A stretch of DNA of 64,000 bases from the NCBI RefSeq assembly GCF_002160525.1, contig NZ_NFKT01000001.1, positions 186,001 to 250,000 of the forward strand, written 5' to 3'. This document shows, one piece after another, positions 53,753-63,941 of this stretch. The notes beneath the pieces are model-generated. The model was given only the letters and a program-made list of their open reading frames with translations. It was not told the origin of the DNA and made no database searches. Numbering within the stretch: position 1 is the first letter of the stretch; each line of letters opens with the position of its first letter. Made by a program: the position numbers and the translations under genes. Source of the DNA: Lachnoclostridium sp. An169. GTDB lineage: Bacteria > Bacillota > Clostridia > Lachnospirales > Lachnospiraceae.

Positions 53753-56700
53753 TTAAGCGCGTTTCTTTTCCGCTGTACTCTGTCCGGCAGATTTTTCTTC
53801 TGCCTCTTCTGTCTCTTCTGCCTCTTCCGCTTCCAGGTTCTTGAATGCGGTGGAGAGCATCAGCTTGATCCGGTTGAGCTGGTTTACTTCGCTGGCGCCC
53901 GGGTCAAAGTCGATGGCAACCACGTTGGATTTCGGATAGCGTCTGCGCAGCTCCTTAATAACACCTTTACCTACCACATGGTTGGGCAGGCAGGCAAAAG
54001 GCTGCGTACATACGATATTTCCCGCGCCGCTGTGGATGAGTTCAAGCATCTCTCCGGTCAGGAACCAACCCTCTCCGGTCTGGTTTCCGTTGGAAACGAT
54101 CTCGGACGCCATCTTCGCCAGATCCTCGATATGTGCCGGCGGAGTGAAATGCCTGCTCTTTGCAAACGCTTTCGTTGCAGGGGAGCGGAGCCACTCTACC
54201 GCGCGGATTCCCAGATTTCCGATGAGCGCCTTATGTTTGGCGAATCCCAGATGGGATACCTTGAAGTTCTGGTTGTAGAAGCAGTACTGCATGAAATCGA
54301 TCAGGTCAGGCACTACCGCCTCCGCGCCCTCGCTCTCCAGCAGGTCGACCAGGTGGTTGTTTGCCGCCGGAAGGAATTTTACAAGGATCTCGCCGACCAC
54401 GCCGACCCGTGGTTTGCGGATGTCCAGCGTCTCGATGTTGTTGTCAAAGTCCTCAATGATCTCCCGGCAGAGCTTCCTGAATTTCCGGCGGGACGGATAT
54501 TTTTCTGTCACAAACTGTTTTACGACTTCCGCCCATTTGCGGTGCATCGCGTTGGTCGAGCCCGGTACAGCCTCGTAGGGGCGCATCCGGTAGACGCACT
54601 TCATGAAGATATCCCCGAATACAGCCGCGTAAGCGAGACGCAGAGCCAGGGAAGGCGTGATCTTGAATCCCGGATTCCCTTCCAGACCGCTCAAGTTGAT
54701 GGAGATCACCGGAATATGTCCGTATCCCGCTTTCTTCAGGGCGCGGCGGATAAATCCGATATAGTTGGATGCACGGCATCCGCCGCCGGTCTGGCTGATG
54801 ATGACTGCCAGGTGGTCCGTATCGTAGTTGCCGGAAAGGATCGCGTCCATGATCTGGCCGACCACGATCAGGGAGGGGTAGCAGGCGTCGTTGTTTACAT
54901 ATTTCAGTCCCATGTCCACGGCCTGTTTGTTGTCGTTTGGCAGAACCTCGAGTTTGTATCCTGCCGCCCGGAATGCTGGCTCCATGAGCTCGAAATGGAT
55001 CGGAGACATCTGCGGGCACAGGATGGTGTGGGTCTTTCTCATCTCCTTGGTGAAGGGCACTTTGGTGATGGAGGAAGGGTTGATCTCCCTTGCCGCCTTC
55101 TTCTGGTCCCTCACGCGGATCGCTGCCAGGAGGGAGCGCACACGGATTCTCGCAGCGCCCAGGTTGTTGACCTCATCGATCTTCAGGGTAGTATAGATCT
55201 TCCCGGAGTTGTTGAGGATCTCTGCCACCTGGTCCGTGGTGACGGCGTCCAGTCCGCATCCGAAGGAGTTGAGCTGGATGAGCTCCAGGTTGTCAGTTGT
55301 CTTTACATAGTTTGCCGCCGCGTACAGACGGGAGTGGTACATCCACTGGTCCATGACATTCAAGGGGCGCTCCACCTGGTGCAGGTGGGAGACGGAATCC
55401 TCTGTCAGCACGGCAATATTATAGGAAGTAATCATTTCCGGCAGTCCGTGGTTTACTTCCGGGTCAATGTGGTACGGGCGTCCCGCCAGGACAATGCCCC
55501 GGTTCCCGGTCTCGTTCAGGAATTTGATGACTTCCTCGCCCTTGCGGCGCATATCCTCACGGCAGGAAGCAAGTTCTGTCCATGCATCGTGTACGGCGGC
55601 GCGGATCTCATCGTCGGAGAGGGAGAATTTCTTCCCGAGTTCCTCGATCAGGCGGTAGGAGATGTGCTCCTCGCTGTCAAAGGAGAGGAAGGGATGGATG
55701 AAATTCACTTCCCCGTTTACGATGGGGTCCATGTTATTCTTGATATTCTCCGGATAGGAGGTGACGATGGGGCAGTTGTAGTGGTTGTTCGCTTCCTTGA
55801 ACTCGTTGCGCTCATAGGGGATGGAGGGATAGAAAATGTGCTTCACACCCTCGTTGATCAGCCACTGTACATGTCCGTGCGCCAGTTTCGCCGGATAACA
55901 CTCGGATTCGCTCGGGATGGACTCGATGCCAAGCTCGTAGATCTTCCTTGTGGAAGCCGGGGAGAGCACCACCCGGAATCCCAGTTTCGTGAAAAACGTA
56001 AACCAGAACGGATAGTTCTCATACATGTTCAGCACACGCGGGATACCGATCACGCCGCGTTTCGCCTCGGATTCCTCCAGGGGCGTGTAGTCAAAATAGC
56101 GGTGGAACTTGTAGTCAAACAGGTTCGGCATCTGGTTCTTCGATTTCTCTTTTCCCAGACCTTTCTCACAGCGGTTTCCGGTGATGAACCTGCGGCCGCC
56201 GCTGAAATGGTTGATAGTCAGACGGCAGTTGTTGGTACATCCGCGGCACTTTGTCATGGTCGTGGAGTAGGTCAGATCATTGATGTCGTCGATGGAGAGC
56301 ATGGTCGTGCCTTCGCACTCTGTATAGCGTTCCCGGGCAATCAGGGCTGCGCCGAAAGCGCCCATGATGCCGGCAATATCCGGACGGATGGCCTCGCAGC
56401 CGGCGATCTTCTCAAAGCTTCGCAGCACCGCATTGTTGTAGAACGTTCCGCCCTGGACTACGATATGGTTTCCGAGCTCGGAGGCGTCGGACACCTTGAT
56501 CACCTTGAACAGAGCGTTCTTGATAACCGAGTATGCCAGTCCGGCGGAGATGTCCGCCACGGACGCACCCTCTTTCTGCGCCTGTTTTACCTTGGAATTC
56601 ATAAACACCGTGCAGCGGGTTCCCAGATCGATGGGGTTCTGGGCGTAGAGCGCCTCATGGGCAAAGTCCTCTACCGTGTAGTTCAGTGATTTCGCAAAGG

Positions 56701-58069
56701 TCTCGATAAAGGAACCGCACCCTGAGGAGCATGCCTCGTTGAGCTGTACGCTGTCTACAGTCTGGTTCTTGATCTTGATGCATTTCATATCCTGTCCGCC
56801 GATATCCAGGATGCAGTCCACGTCCGGCTCAAAGAAAGCAGCCGCATAGTAATGGGCTACCGTCTCCACTTCGCCCTCGTCCAGCATGAGAGCCGCCTTG
56901 ATGAGCGCCTCGCCGTATCCGGTGGAGCAGGAATGTACGATCTCCACCCCTTCCGGAAGTTTGCTGTAGATATCCTTGATGGCGGAGATGGTGGTTCCCA
57001 GAGGGTCTCCTTCATTATTGTGATAGAAGGAGTACAGAAGGGTTCCGTCCTCTCCCACAAGAGCGGCCTTCGTCGTAGTGGAACCGGCGTCGATTCCGAG
57101 GAAAGCCTTCCCTTTATAAGTAGCCAGGTCTTTGACCGGAACCTGGTGTTTCGCATGGCGCGCCGTGAACTCTTCGTATTCCTCTGTTGTGGCAAAGAGC
57201 GGTTCCAGACGGTCTACCTCGAACTCCATTTTGATCTTTCCTGCCAGACGGTTCTGAAGCTCGCGCAGGGCAACCGGCGTGTCCTTCTTCGAGTTCAGCG
57301 CGGAACCGATAGCGGCAAACAGGTGGGAGTGGTTCGGGGCGATGATGTGCTCATCGTCCAGTTTCAGGGTGCGGATGAAGGCTGCCCGAAGCTCCGAGAG
57401 AAAGTGAAGCGGTCCTCCCAGGAACGCCACATGTCCCCGGATCGGCTTTCCGCAGGCAAGTCCGCTGATGGTCTGGTTGACCACTGCCTGGAAAATGGAA
57501 GCTGCCAGGTCTTCCTTGGACGCACCGTCGTTGATCAGGGGCTGGATGTCTGATTTCGCAAATACACCGCAGCGGGCTGCGATAGAGTAGAGCGCCTTGT
57601 AATTTTTGGCGTACTCATTCAGACCGGCTGCGTCGGTCTGGAGCAGAGATGCCATCTGGTCAATAAAAGAGCCTGTACCGCCGGCACAGACGCCGTTCAT
57701 ACGCTGCTCAATATTTCCGCCTTCAAAATAGATAATCTTCGCGTCCTCGCCGCCGAGCTCAATGGCAACGTCCGTCTGCGGAGCGTAGTCCTGCAGGGCG
57801 GTGGACACGGCGATAACCTCCTGGACGAAGGGGATGCCCAGATGCTTTGCCAGGGAGAGACCGCCGCTTCCCGTGATCACCGGGGACACCTGGATCGGTC
57901 CCAGTTTGTACAGAGCACGTCCGAGAAGGTCGGAGAGCGTCTCCTGAATGTTTGCAAAGTGCCGTTCGTAGTCCGAGAAGAGGACTTCCCTGTCTTCGTC
58001 GAGAATCGCAATCTTTACTGTGGTGGAACCGATATCGATTCCAAGAGTATGTAATTCTTTCAGATTCAT
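53753..58069 (-). CDS. Giant acyl-CoA dehydratase activase-related protein (BadF/HgdC-type)
   Basis: A 1438-residue cytosolic protein. Two ASKHA ATPase domains, related to the activator of 2-hydroxyacyl-CoA dehydratase, come in tandem. Domain 1 (about 1-300) starts [17 protein letters not shown], and domain 2 (about 320-600) starts [18 protein letters not shown] and contains [10 protein letters not shown], the type of site where the activator dimer binds a 4Fe-4S cluster. A Cys-rich segment [12 protein letters not shown] (about 610) follows, then DUF2229 (about 660-900) and HgdB-like regions to the C-terminus. By family it may use ATP-driven electron transfer to a radical enzyme, but the partner is unknown. 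It has its own promoter. Confidence 0.93.
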   Translation of the reverse strand: MNLKELHTLGIDIGSTTVKIAILDEDREVLFSDYERHFANIQETLSDLLGRALYKLGPIQVSPVITGSGGLSLAKHLGIPFVQEVIAVSTALQDYAPQTDVAIELGGEDAKIIYFEGGNIEQRMNGVCAGGTGSFIDQMASLLQTDAAGLNEYAKNYKALYSIAARCGVFAKSDIQPLINDGASKEDLAASIFQAVVNQTISGLACGKPIRGHVAFLGGPLHFLSELRAAFIRTLKLDDEHIIAPNHSHLFAAIGSALNSKKDTPVALRELQNRLAGKIKMEFEVDRLEPLFATTEEYEEFTARHAKHQVPVKDLATYKGKAFLGIDAGSTTTKAALVGEDGTLLYSFYHNNEGDPLGTTISAIKDIYSKLPEGVEIVHSCSTGYGEALIKAALMLDEGEVETVAHYYAAAFFEPDVDCILDIGGQDMKCIKIKNQTVDSVQLNEACSSGCGSFIETFAKSLNYTVEDFAHEALYAQNPIDLGTRCTVFMNSKVKQAQKEGASVADISAGLAYSVIKNALFKVIKVSDASELGNHIVVQGGTFYNNAVLRSFEKIAGCEAIRPDIAGIMGAFGAALIARERYTECEGTTMLSIDDINDLTYSTTMTKCRGCTNNCRLTINHFSGGRRFITGNRCEKGLGKEKSKNQMPNLFDYKFHRYFDYTPLEESEAKRGVIGIPRVLNMYENYPFWFTFFTKLGFRVVLSPASTRKIYELGIESIPSESECYPAKLAHGHVQWLINEGVKHIFYPSIPYERNEFKEANNHYNCPIVTSYPENIKNNMDPIVNGEVNFIHPFLSFDSEEHISYRLIEELGKKFSLSDDEIRAAVHDAWTELASCREDMRRKGEEVIKFLNETGNRGIVLAGRPYHIDPEVNHGLPEMITSYNIAVLTEDSVSHLHQVERPLNVMDQWMYHSRLYAAANYVKTTDNLELIQLNSFGCGLDAVTTDQVAEILNNSGKIYTTLKIDEVNNLGAARIRVRSLLAAIRVRDQKKAAREINPSSITKVPFTKEMRKTHTILCPQMSPIHFELMEPAFRAAGYKLEVLPNDNKQAVDMGLKYVNNDACYPSLIVVGQIMDAILSGNYDTDHLAVIISQTGGGCRASNYIGFIRRALKKAGYGHIPVISINLSGLEGNPGFKITPSLALRLAYAAVFGDIFMKCVYRMRPYEAVPGSTNAMHRKWAEVVKQFVTEKYPSRRKFRKLCREIIEDFDNNIETLDIRKPRVGVVGEILVKFLPAANNHLVDLLESEGAEAVVPDLIDFMQYCFYNQNFKVSHLGFAKHKALIGNLGIRAVEWLRSPATKAFAKSRHFTPPAHIEDLAKMASEIVSNGNQTGEGWFLTGEMLELIHSGAGNIVCTQPFACLPNHVVGKGVIKELRRRYPKSNVVAIDFDPGASEVNQLNRIKLMLSTAFKNLEAEEAEETEEAEEKSAGQSTAEKKRA

Positions 58070-58161
58070 AAATCAAGTCTCCATTCTTTTGTACTGATTC
58101 TGTAACAATATATGTGAGTTGCTTCTTATTAAATGTGTTTTTCAGATTTACAACAACTAAC

Positions 58162-58190
58162 ATTATACGACATGATTTTGAAAAAGACAA
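58162..58190 (-). promoter_or_regulatory. Promoter of the dehydratase activase gene
   Basis: On the minus strand TTGTCT (58190-58185), a 17-bp spacer and a perfect TATAAT (58167-58162), 93 bp before the start codon. Confidence 0.7.
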
Positions 58191-58285
58191 TTGTTATTAT
58201 TATGCGGGATTTCAAAATAATCCCAGAGACTATGGGTAAAATAGATAAAGATTATGTTAAAGTCATGAAAACAGACAACATCTGT

Positions 58286-58314
58286 TTGACAAACCGAAGT
58301 CCGGACGGTACAAT
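58286..58314 (+). promoter_or_regulatory. Promoter of the rhomboid-like gene
   Basis: Consensus TTGACA (58286-58291), a 17-bp spacer and TACAAT (58309-58314), 36 bp before the TTG start. The two promoters in this 280-bp divergent region point away from each other. Confidence 0.8.
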
Positions 58315-58349
58315 GATTTAAGAATTTAAGTGTAAGGAGTAAGGATATT

Positions 58350-59198
58350 TTGAACTGGTTAGACAAACTGGAAAGAAAAATCGGACGTTTCGCCATTCCC
58401 AACCTGACGCTGTACCTTCTGGGAGGGTATATTATCGGTTTCGGAATTCTGTATTTCATGCCAGGGCTTCTTGCGTGGCTGACTCTGGAACCGGCCTATA
58501 TTTTACGGGGACAGGTCTGGCGGATTATCTCCTGGGTGCTGATTCCCCCGACAAACAAGATAATTTCCCTGTTTTTCCTGCTGCTTCTGTATTATTCCCT
58601 CGGAACGGCGTTGGAGAGAACCTGGGGAACATTCCGCTATAATGTGTACATTATTTCCGGAATTTTGTTTACTTTGATTGCGTCTTTTGCCCTTTACGGC
58701 ATATATTTCCTGATCTACGGGGTGGAAGTATCGCTTTCCTCCGTAGGACTGATCAGCACGAACTATATTACCATGTCCATCTTCCTGGCTTTCGCCGCGA
58801 TCTATCCGGATATGGAAGTGCTGATTATGTTCATTCTTCCCGTAAAGATGAAATGGATGGCTTTGGTTTACGCTGCCATGGCGCTGTTCTATTTTATTAC
58901 GGGAGGAGTTGCCACGAAGGTGGCCATCGGGGCGTCCCTGTTAAACTTTGTGATCTTTTTCCTGTCCAACCGGAACATGCACCGCTTTAACCCGCGGGAG
59001 CAGGCGCGCAGGGCAAAGTTTAAAAAACAGGCGAAAGGCCCCAGGATGACTTATACAAACGGCGCACATCACCGCTGCGCAGTGTGCGGGCGCACGGAAC
59101 TGGACGACCCCAATCTGGAGTTCCGGTTCTGTTCCAAGTGCAACGGCAATTATGAGTACTGTCAGGATCACCTGTTTACCCACGAGCATGTGAAGTGA
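58350..59198 (+). CDS. Rhomboid-like membrane protein with C-terminal zinc ribbon
   Basis: A 282-residue integral membrane protein with about six transmembrane helices (about 18-205) in a rhomboid-like topology. The segment NYITMSIFLAFAAIYPD is where a rhomboid serine (GxSG) would lie, and the later helix has no catalytic His, so protease activity is unlikely. The cytosolic tail is basic and ends in a zinc ribbon: CAVC, CSKC, then Cys and three His (about 247-279). Function is unknown. It starts with TTG after AAGGAG. Confidence 0.75.
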   Translation: MNWLDKLERKIGRFAIPNLTLYLLGGYIIGFGILYFMPGLLAWLTLEPAYILRGQVWRIISWVLIPPTNKIISLFFLLLLYYSLGTALERTWGTFRYNVYIISGILFTLIASFALYGIYFLIYGVEVSLSSVGLISTNYITMSIFLAFAAIYPDMEVLIMFILPVKMKWMALVYAAMALFYFITGGVATKVAIGASLLNFVIFFLSNRNMHRFNPREQARRAKFKKQAKGPRMTYTNGAHHRCAVCGRTELDDPNLEFRFCSKCNGNYEYCQDHLFTHEHVK

Positions 59199-59265
59199 TG
59201 CGGGAAATATCCGCGAAACAGGGGGCATTTCTGTAAGAAATATATTATTGAGAAGGAGAGATTGT

Positions 59266-60702
59266 ATGAAAAAGACAAAAGTGGTCTGCACAATGGGACC
59301 GAACACGAACGACAGAGAGCTGATGAGAAAACTGATCCAGAACGGGATGGATGTTGCCCGTTTCAATTTTTCACATGGAGACCACGAGGAGCAGAAGTAC
59401 AGGATGGATATGCTCAAACAGCTCCGGGAGGAAGAACATTCCAATACAGCGATTCTTCTGGATACGAAAGGACCTGAGATCCGTACAGGACTTCTCAAAG
59501 ACGGGAAAAAGGTAATGCTTGAGGCAGGAAAGACATTCGTCCTCACTACGGATGAGATCGTGGGAGATGAGACAAAGGTATCCATTTCCTACAGCGGGCT
59601 TGTAGATGATGTGGATCAGGGAAAGACGATCCTTATCGATGACGGGCTGATCGGCCTGCGCGTCATTGCAGCGAAAGGAAAAGATATTGTCTGTGAGGTC
59701 GTAAACGGCGGCGAGCTGGGAGAACGCAAGGGTGTGAATGTGCCGGACGTTGCGGTTCGCCTTCCTGCAATCACGGAGAAGGACAAGGATGATATCAGAT
59801 TCGGTGTGGAGCAGGACATCGACTTTATCGCCGCTTCCTTTGTGCGCAATGCAGAGTGTGTGCTTGAGATCAAGGCTTACTTAAAAGAACTGAACGCTCC
59901 CTATATTCCGATTATTGCGAAGATTGAGAATGCAGAGGGAATCCGCAACATCGACGAGATTATCCGCGCGGCGGACGGCATCATGGTAGCCCGCGGTGAC
60001 CTGGGCGTAGAGATCCCGGCAGAGGAAGTTCCCTATCTGCAGAAAATGATGATCCAGAAGTGCAACAACAACTTCAAGACCGTCATCACAGCCACACAGA
60101 TGCTGGATTCCATGATCCGCAATCCCCGTCCGACGAGAGCGGAAGTGACTGACGTGGCAAATGCGGTTTACGACGGAACGGATGCAGTGATGCTTTCCGG
60201 GGAGACGGCACAGGGAAAATATCCGGTGGAGGCGCTCCAGATGATGGTTCATATCATCGAGAACACAGAGCAGCATCTGGATTATGACAGTATGCTGGAC
60301 AAATCGGGAGAGCACCTGAAGAGCGGACTTTCCAGCGCAATCGGATATTCCTCTGTACTGGCGGCTGCGAACCTGAATGCAAAATGTATCATTACGCCTT
60401 CCGTTACCGGGGCGACAACAAGAGTGGTTTCCAACTTAAGACCGAGACAGGATATTCTCGGCGTGACTCCCAATGAGCGAACACTGAGAAGAATGTCGAT
60501 TTACTGGGGTGTGAGACCTCTCAAGACGATTCAGTCCAAGACGACAGATGACATCTGCAATAATGCCATTGAACTGGCGACCGTAAAACAGTATATCGAG
60601 CCGGGTGATGTGGTTGTGCTTACAGCCGGTATCCCGTCCCAGAATATCAGCCAGGAGCATACGACGACAAGCAACATGATGAGAATTGCCACAGTAGAGT
60701 AA
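59266..60702 (+). CDS. pyk: Pyruvate kinase
   Basis: A 478-residue glycolytic enzyme making ATP and pyruvate. It has the N-terminal KKTKVVCTMGPNTND (2-16), the catalytic Lys in IIAKIENAEG (about 217-226), the Mg-binding MVARGDLGVEIP (about 238-249), and VMLSGETAQGKYP. It has no extra C-terminal PEP-utiliser domain. ATG 59266 follows AGAAGGAGAG; an upstream in-frame TTG is unlikely. Confidence 0.97.
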   Translation: MKKTKVVCTMGPNTNDRELMRKLIQNGMDVARFNFSHGDHEEQKYRMDMLKQLREEEHSNTAILLDTKGPEIRTGLLKDGKKVMLEAGKTFVLTTDEIVGDETKVSISYSGLVDDVDQGKTILIDDGLIGLRVIAAKGKDIVCEVVNGGELGERKGVNVPDVAVRLPAITEKDKDDIRFGVEQDIDFIAASFVRNAECVLEIKAYLKELNAPYIPIIAKIENAEGIRNIDEIIRAADGIMVARGDLGVEIPAEEVPYLQKMMIQKCNNNFKTVITATQMLDSMIRNPRPTRAEVTDVANAVYDGTDAVMLSGETAQGKYPVEALQMMVHIIENTEQHLDYDSMLDKSGEHLKSGLSSAIGYSSVLAAANLNAKCIITPSVTGATTRVVSNLRPRQDILGVTPNERTLRRMSIYWGVRPLKTIQSKTTDDICNNAIELATVKQYIEPGDVVVLTAGIPSQNISQEHTTTSNMMRIATVE

Positions 60703-60715
60703 ACAGCAGATTCGG

Positions 60716-60756
60716 GCGGTTCCGGCAGGGGCGCATTCCCTGGCGGGGCCGCTTTT
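60716..60756 (+). terminator. Terminator after pyk
   Basis: A GC-rich 15-bp stem (GCGGTTCCGGCAGGG with its complement, one mismatch) and a 7-nt loop, followed by TTTT. Confidence 0.8.
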
Positions 60757-60795
60757 GAGATAGAAACGATCAGAGAACAGGAGGAAAAACAGAAG

Positions 60796-62070
60796 ATGGA
60801 GAAAAAGACATTTGTGACGAAGGAGCAGATCGAGGAGATCGTTAAGACATACCCAACCCCCTTTCATCTGTATGATGAGAAAGGAATCCGGGAAAACGTC
60901 AAAGCGCTGAAGGAGGCATTTGCGTGGAATCCGGGATACCGGGAGTATTTTGCGGTAAAGGCTACGCCGAATCCGTTTATCATTGACATTCTCAAAGAGT
61001 ACGGCTGCGGCTGCGACTGCTCGTCCTACACGGAGCTGATGCTTTCAGACGCACTGGATATCCGGGGAGAGAAGATTATGTTTTCCTCCAACGACACACC
61101 GGAGCAGGACTTTGTCCTGGCAGATAAACTGGGGGCAATCATCAACCTGGATGACATTACCCATATTGATTTCCTTGAGAAGGCAATCGGACATATTCCG
61201 GAGACCATCAGCTGCCGTTACAATCCGGGCGGAATGTTCAAGATTACCACAGATATTATGGATAACCCGGGAGACGCGAAATACGGCATGACTACAGAGC
61301 AGATCCTTGAGGCGTATAAGATTCTCAAATCAAAGGGAGCCAGGGAGTTCGGGCTTCATGCCTTCCTTGCAAGCAATACAGTGACCAACGAGTATTACCC
61401 GCTGCTGGCGAAAGTTCTCTTTGAGCAGGCAGTCCGTCTCTCCAAAGAGGCTGGCGTACACATCAAGTTTATCAACCTTTCCGGCGGAATCGGAATTCCA
61501 TACCGCCCGGATCAGGAGCCCAACGATATCCGCGTGATCGGTGAGGGCGTGAGAAAGGTATATGAGGAGATCCTTGTGCCGGCAGGTATGGGAGATGTGG
61601 AGATCTATACAGAGCTGGGACGTTTCGTGACAGGACCTTACGGATGCCTGGTGACAAAGGCGATCCACGAGAAACATACCCACAAAGAGTATATCGGCGT
61701 TGACGCCTGCGCGGTCAACCTGATGCGCCCGGCAATGTACGGGGCGTACCACCATATTACCGTGGCGGGCAAGGAGAATGCTCCCTGCGACCACAAGTAT
61801 GATGTGACAGGTTCTCTCTGTGAGAATAACGACAAGTTCGCCATTGACAGAATGCTGCCGAAGATCGATATTGGAGATTATCTTATCATTCACGATACCG
61901 GAGCGCATGGTTTTGCCATGGGATACAACTACAACGGCAAGCTCAAATCCGCGGAGCTTCTTCTCAAAGAGGACGGCAGCGTGCAGATGATCCGCCGCGC
62001 CGAGACTCCGGCAGACTACTTTGCGACGTTTGACTGTTTTGATATCGGGAAAAAGCTGATAAAGAAATAA
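60796..62070 (+). CDS. lysA: Diaminopimelate decarboxylase
   Basis: A 424-residue fold-III PLP decarboxylase for the last step of lysine synthesis. The PLP Lys lies in YFAVKATPNP (about 51-60), LSGGIGIPYRPDQEP (about 232-246) is the phosphate-binding Gly-rich segment, ELGRFVTGPYG holds the substrate-binding Arg, and DTGAHGFAMGYNYNG the C-terminal active-site Tyr. Carboxynorspermidine decarboxylase is the main alternative, but the substrate-site pattern fits LysA. It starts after AGGAGG. Confidence 0.88.
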   Translation: MEKKTFVTKEQIEEIVKTYPTPFHLYDEKGIRENVKALKEAFAWNPGYREYFAVKATPNPFIIDILKEYGCGCDCSSYTELMLSDALDIRGEKIMFSSNDTPEQDFVLADKLGAIINLDDITHIDFLEKAIGHIPETISCRYNPGGMFKITTDIMDNPGDAKYGMTTEQILEAYKILKSKGAREFGLHAFLASNTVTNEYYPLLAKVLFEQAVRLSKEAGVHIKFINLSGGIGIPYRPDQEPNDIRVIGEGVRKVYEEILVPAGMGDVEIYTELGRFVTGPYGCLVTKAIHEKHTHKEYIGVDACAVNLMRPAMYGAYHHITVAGKENAPCDHKYDVTGSLCENNDKFAIDRMLPKIDIGDYLIIHDTGAHGFAMGYNYNGKLKSAELLLKEDGSVQMIRRAETPADYFATFDCFDIGKKLIKK

Positions 62071-62075
62071 ATTTG

Positions 62076-62104
62076 TTGAAAAACACGACAAAATATGATA
62101 TCAT
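62076..62104 (+). promoter_or_regulatory. Promoter of the truncated tRNA-Leu
   Basis: TTGAAA (62076-62081), a 17-bp spacer and TATCAT (62099-62104), 21 bp before the tRNA-like sequence. Confidence 0.6.
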
Positions 62105-62124
62105 AAATATCGGTTTTGAAAAAA

Positions 62125-62166
62125 GCCGCTGTGGCGGAATTGGCAGACGCACTTGACTCAAAATCT
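62125..62166 (+). pseudogene. Truncated tRNA-Leu (5' half only)
   Basis: The acceptor strand, D arm and anticodon loop match the intact tRNA-Leu downstream, including CGGAATTGGCAGACG and GACTCAAAATC (anticodon CAA). After the anticodon loop the sequence turns into an unrelated TCTACTTCGTAGA hairpin. There is no 3' anticodon arm, T arm or complementary acceptor strand. It cannot form a tRNA. Confidence 0.8.
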
Positions 62167-62313
62167 ACTTCGTAGAATGTTGAGTGCCTTGGCAAAACCC
62201 TTGATAAATCGGCGTTTTCACAACTTCATAATTTCATTTGATTTTAATATCCCTCCCGCACATCCCTCCAAAATCTGAGATGTGCGGGACACAAGGGAAA
62301 TTAAAATATAAAT
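62167..62313 (+). other. Non-coding spacer between the truncated and intact tRNA-Leu
   Basis: It has no gene. It begins with a small TTCG hairpin, then an AT-rich stretch, then a large palindrome (62241-62307). It may be the remnant or edge of an integrated element. Confidence 0.6.
62241..62307. repeat. 67-bp imperfect palindrome
   Basis: Outer arms TTTTAATATCCCT / AGGGAAATTAAAA and a perfect 10-bp inner stem CCCGCACATC / GATGTGCGGG flank a 14-nt centre. The palindrome ends 7 bp before the intact tRNA. Confidence 0.85.
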
Positions 62314-62398
62314 GCCGGTGTGTCGGAATTGGCAGACGACCGCGACTCAAAATCGTGTGGAGAAATCCGTGTGGGTTCGAGTCCCACCACCGGCACCA
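62314..62398 (+). tRNA. tRNA-Leu (anticodon CAA)
   Basis: An 85-nt type II tRNA. The acceptor stem GCCGGTG pairs with CACCGGC, the anticodon loop is CTCAAAA (anticodon CAA) on a stem CGCGA/TCGTG, the T arm is TGGGTTCGAGTCCCA, and CCA is encoded. Its variable arm is short but paired. Confidence 0.95.
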
Positions 62399-62406
62399 GA
62401 ATTTTC

Positions 62407-62437
62407 AGCCCTGAGCTTTACGGTTCAGGGCTTTTTT
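62407..62437 (+). terminator. Terminator after tRNA-Leu
   Basis: Stem AGCCCTGA / TCAGGGCT followed by TTTTTT. The T run reaches into the stop codon of the convergent integrase gene. Confidence 0.85.
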
Positions 62438-63941
62438 ACTGCCCGATGGTCTGTACCTTAGTGTTCTCAGGGTAAAAGGCAAGGATCGCATTTGCTGACG
62501 AGACCTTGCTGCTGTAGTCCAGGTGGGTGTAGATGTTGGAAGTCGTTCCAATATCACTGTGTCCCAGCCATTCCTGGATTTCTTTCAGACTGACGCCGTT
62601 TGCGTAAAGCAGGCTGGCACAGCTGTGACGAAGGTCATGGAAACGAATCTTTTTCAGACCATTGTTTTTTAGCACGATTTCAAAATGCTGGGTGATGAAG
62701 TTCGGCTTCACAAGCTCGCCTATCGCGTTGACATAGATGTAATCCAGATACTTCTGGCAATAGGCGTTTCCGCATACCTTCTGATTGACCAGCTGTTCCT
62801 GTTTGAGACGGTGCAGCAATTCTTCAAAGGGCGGGACCAGCGGCAGCGTGCGATAGCTGGATTTCGTCTTGGTCCGGTCTTTCTGGATTGTGACTTCCTT
62901 GCCGTCCACCGTGACCTGTGTAACCGTGTGCTTGATTGTGAACGTCTTTTTCTCAAAGTCAATGGCGTCCCATTTCAGCCCGACAACTTCGCTGCGGCGC
63001 AGGCCGTAAAATGCGGCCAGAATAACAGCCAGTTCAATCGGATCGCCGCGTACCACATTGAAAAGAGTTTCAAGTTCTTCCTGATTGTAGATGGTAGCGA
63101 CGTATTTGACCTTTCTGGGCCGTTCCACGCGATCGGCAGGATTGGACTTAATCAGACCAATCTGAAACGCATATTGCAGGCATTTGCGAATGTTCGCGTG
63201 GCGGTGAATAACCGTGTTTGCGGACAGTCCTGCGTTTAGTTCATTCTGATAATATTCCTGGATGTACTTCGGATGCTTTTCCAGGTCCTGAAGTGTGAGC
63301 TTTTTGTCTTGGAAATATGGGATGATGCTTCTCCTGATGGACATACAGTAGGACGCATACGTTGTAACCTCCAGACTGTTCTTCATCATCTCCAGCCATT
63401 CCTCAAGGAAATCTGTAAATAGAACCGGCGCTTCATCCGCGCAGGGATTAACCTGCGCCATGATATTTTCCTTGATCCATTCCAGATCGACCGCATATTG
63501 AAAGGCCGTAACGATGACCTCATGGTACATCAGCAGCTCATTTGCAGTCGCTTCGTTCTGCTGGCGCTCATGACGGTAGAAATTTTCTAAATCTCTTGCT
63601 GTCATTTTTAAGAGGGCTATCGGATGCTCCTGAAAATAAGGCACGATGTAATTTTTGATGTCGTAGGCATATTCAGCATAGGTGTTGGTGCCAAGCGTCA
63701 CAGCCTTGTCTTTGAGCCATTTGGAGAGGAAGTCCGTGAAAAGCATATCCGCATTTTCCATAAGGTTGTCCGGGTTAAATTCCTTGCGTGTTTTGAGCAG
63801 CATTGCCTCCGCCCGCTTCTTATTGCCTTTGACAGGCAGCCCGGTGCTGATGGATTTGCCTTTGCGTTTTCCATCCTTGCCTTTCCAGCTCAAGATCATT
63901 TGATAGTAACCATTTTCTTCTCTCAGGTGTCCTGCTACCAT
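62436..63941 (-). CDS. Tyrosine recombinase/integrase with two core-binding domains
   Basis: A 501-residue phage/ICE-type integrase. The N-terminus (about 1-60) is an AP2-like arm-binding domain. The SAM-like core-binding domain appears twice (about 65-167, starting LFTDFLSKWL, and 174-275, starting LFTDFLEEWL). The catalytic domain holds the Arg in GLRRSEVVGLKW, HxxR in HDLRHSCASLL, the second His in GHSDIGTTSNIY and the Tyr nucleophile in IYTHLD. Integrases of this type usually have about 380-400 residues, so the duplicated domain is unusual. It lies beside tRNA-Leu, pointing towards it, as at the end of an integrated element that continues past the window. The start follows AAGGAGG. Confidence 0.95.
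   Translation of the reverse strand: MVAGHLREENGYYQMILSWKGKDGKRKGKSISTGLPVKGNKKRAEAMLLKTRKEFNPDNLMENADMLFTDFLSKWLKDKAVTLGTNTYAEYAYDIKNYIVPYFQEHPIALLKMTARDLENFYRHERQQNEATANELLMYHEVIVTAFQYAVDLEWIKENIMAQVNPCADEAPVLFTDFLEEWLEMMKNSLEVTTYASYCMSIRRSIIPYFQDKKLTLQDLEKHPKYIQEYYQNELNAGLSANTVIHRHANIRKCLQYAFQIGLIKSNPADRVERPRKVKYVATIYNQEELETLFNVVRGDPIELAVILAAFYGLRRSEVVGLKWDAIDFEKKTFTIKHTVTQVTVDGKEVTIQKDRTKTKSSYRTLPLVPPFEELLHRLKQEQLVNQKVCGNAYCQKYLDYIYVNAIGELVKPNFITQHFEIVLKNNGLKKIRFHDLRHSCASLLYANGVSLKEIQEWLGHSDIGTTSNIYTHLDYSSKVSSANAILAFYPENTKVQTIGQ

Noticed and set aside
53978..56689. A 903-codon open frame on the plus strand, antisense to the dehydratase activase gene
   Set aside because: It lies entirely within a strongly supported gene on the other strand, has no recognisable domain and no convincing ribosome binding site. 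It is a by-product of codon bias.
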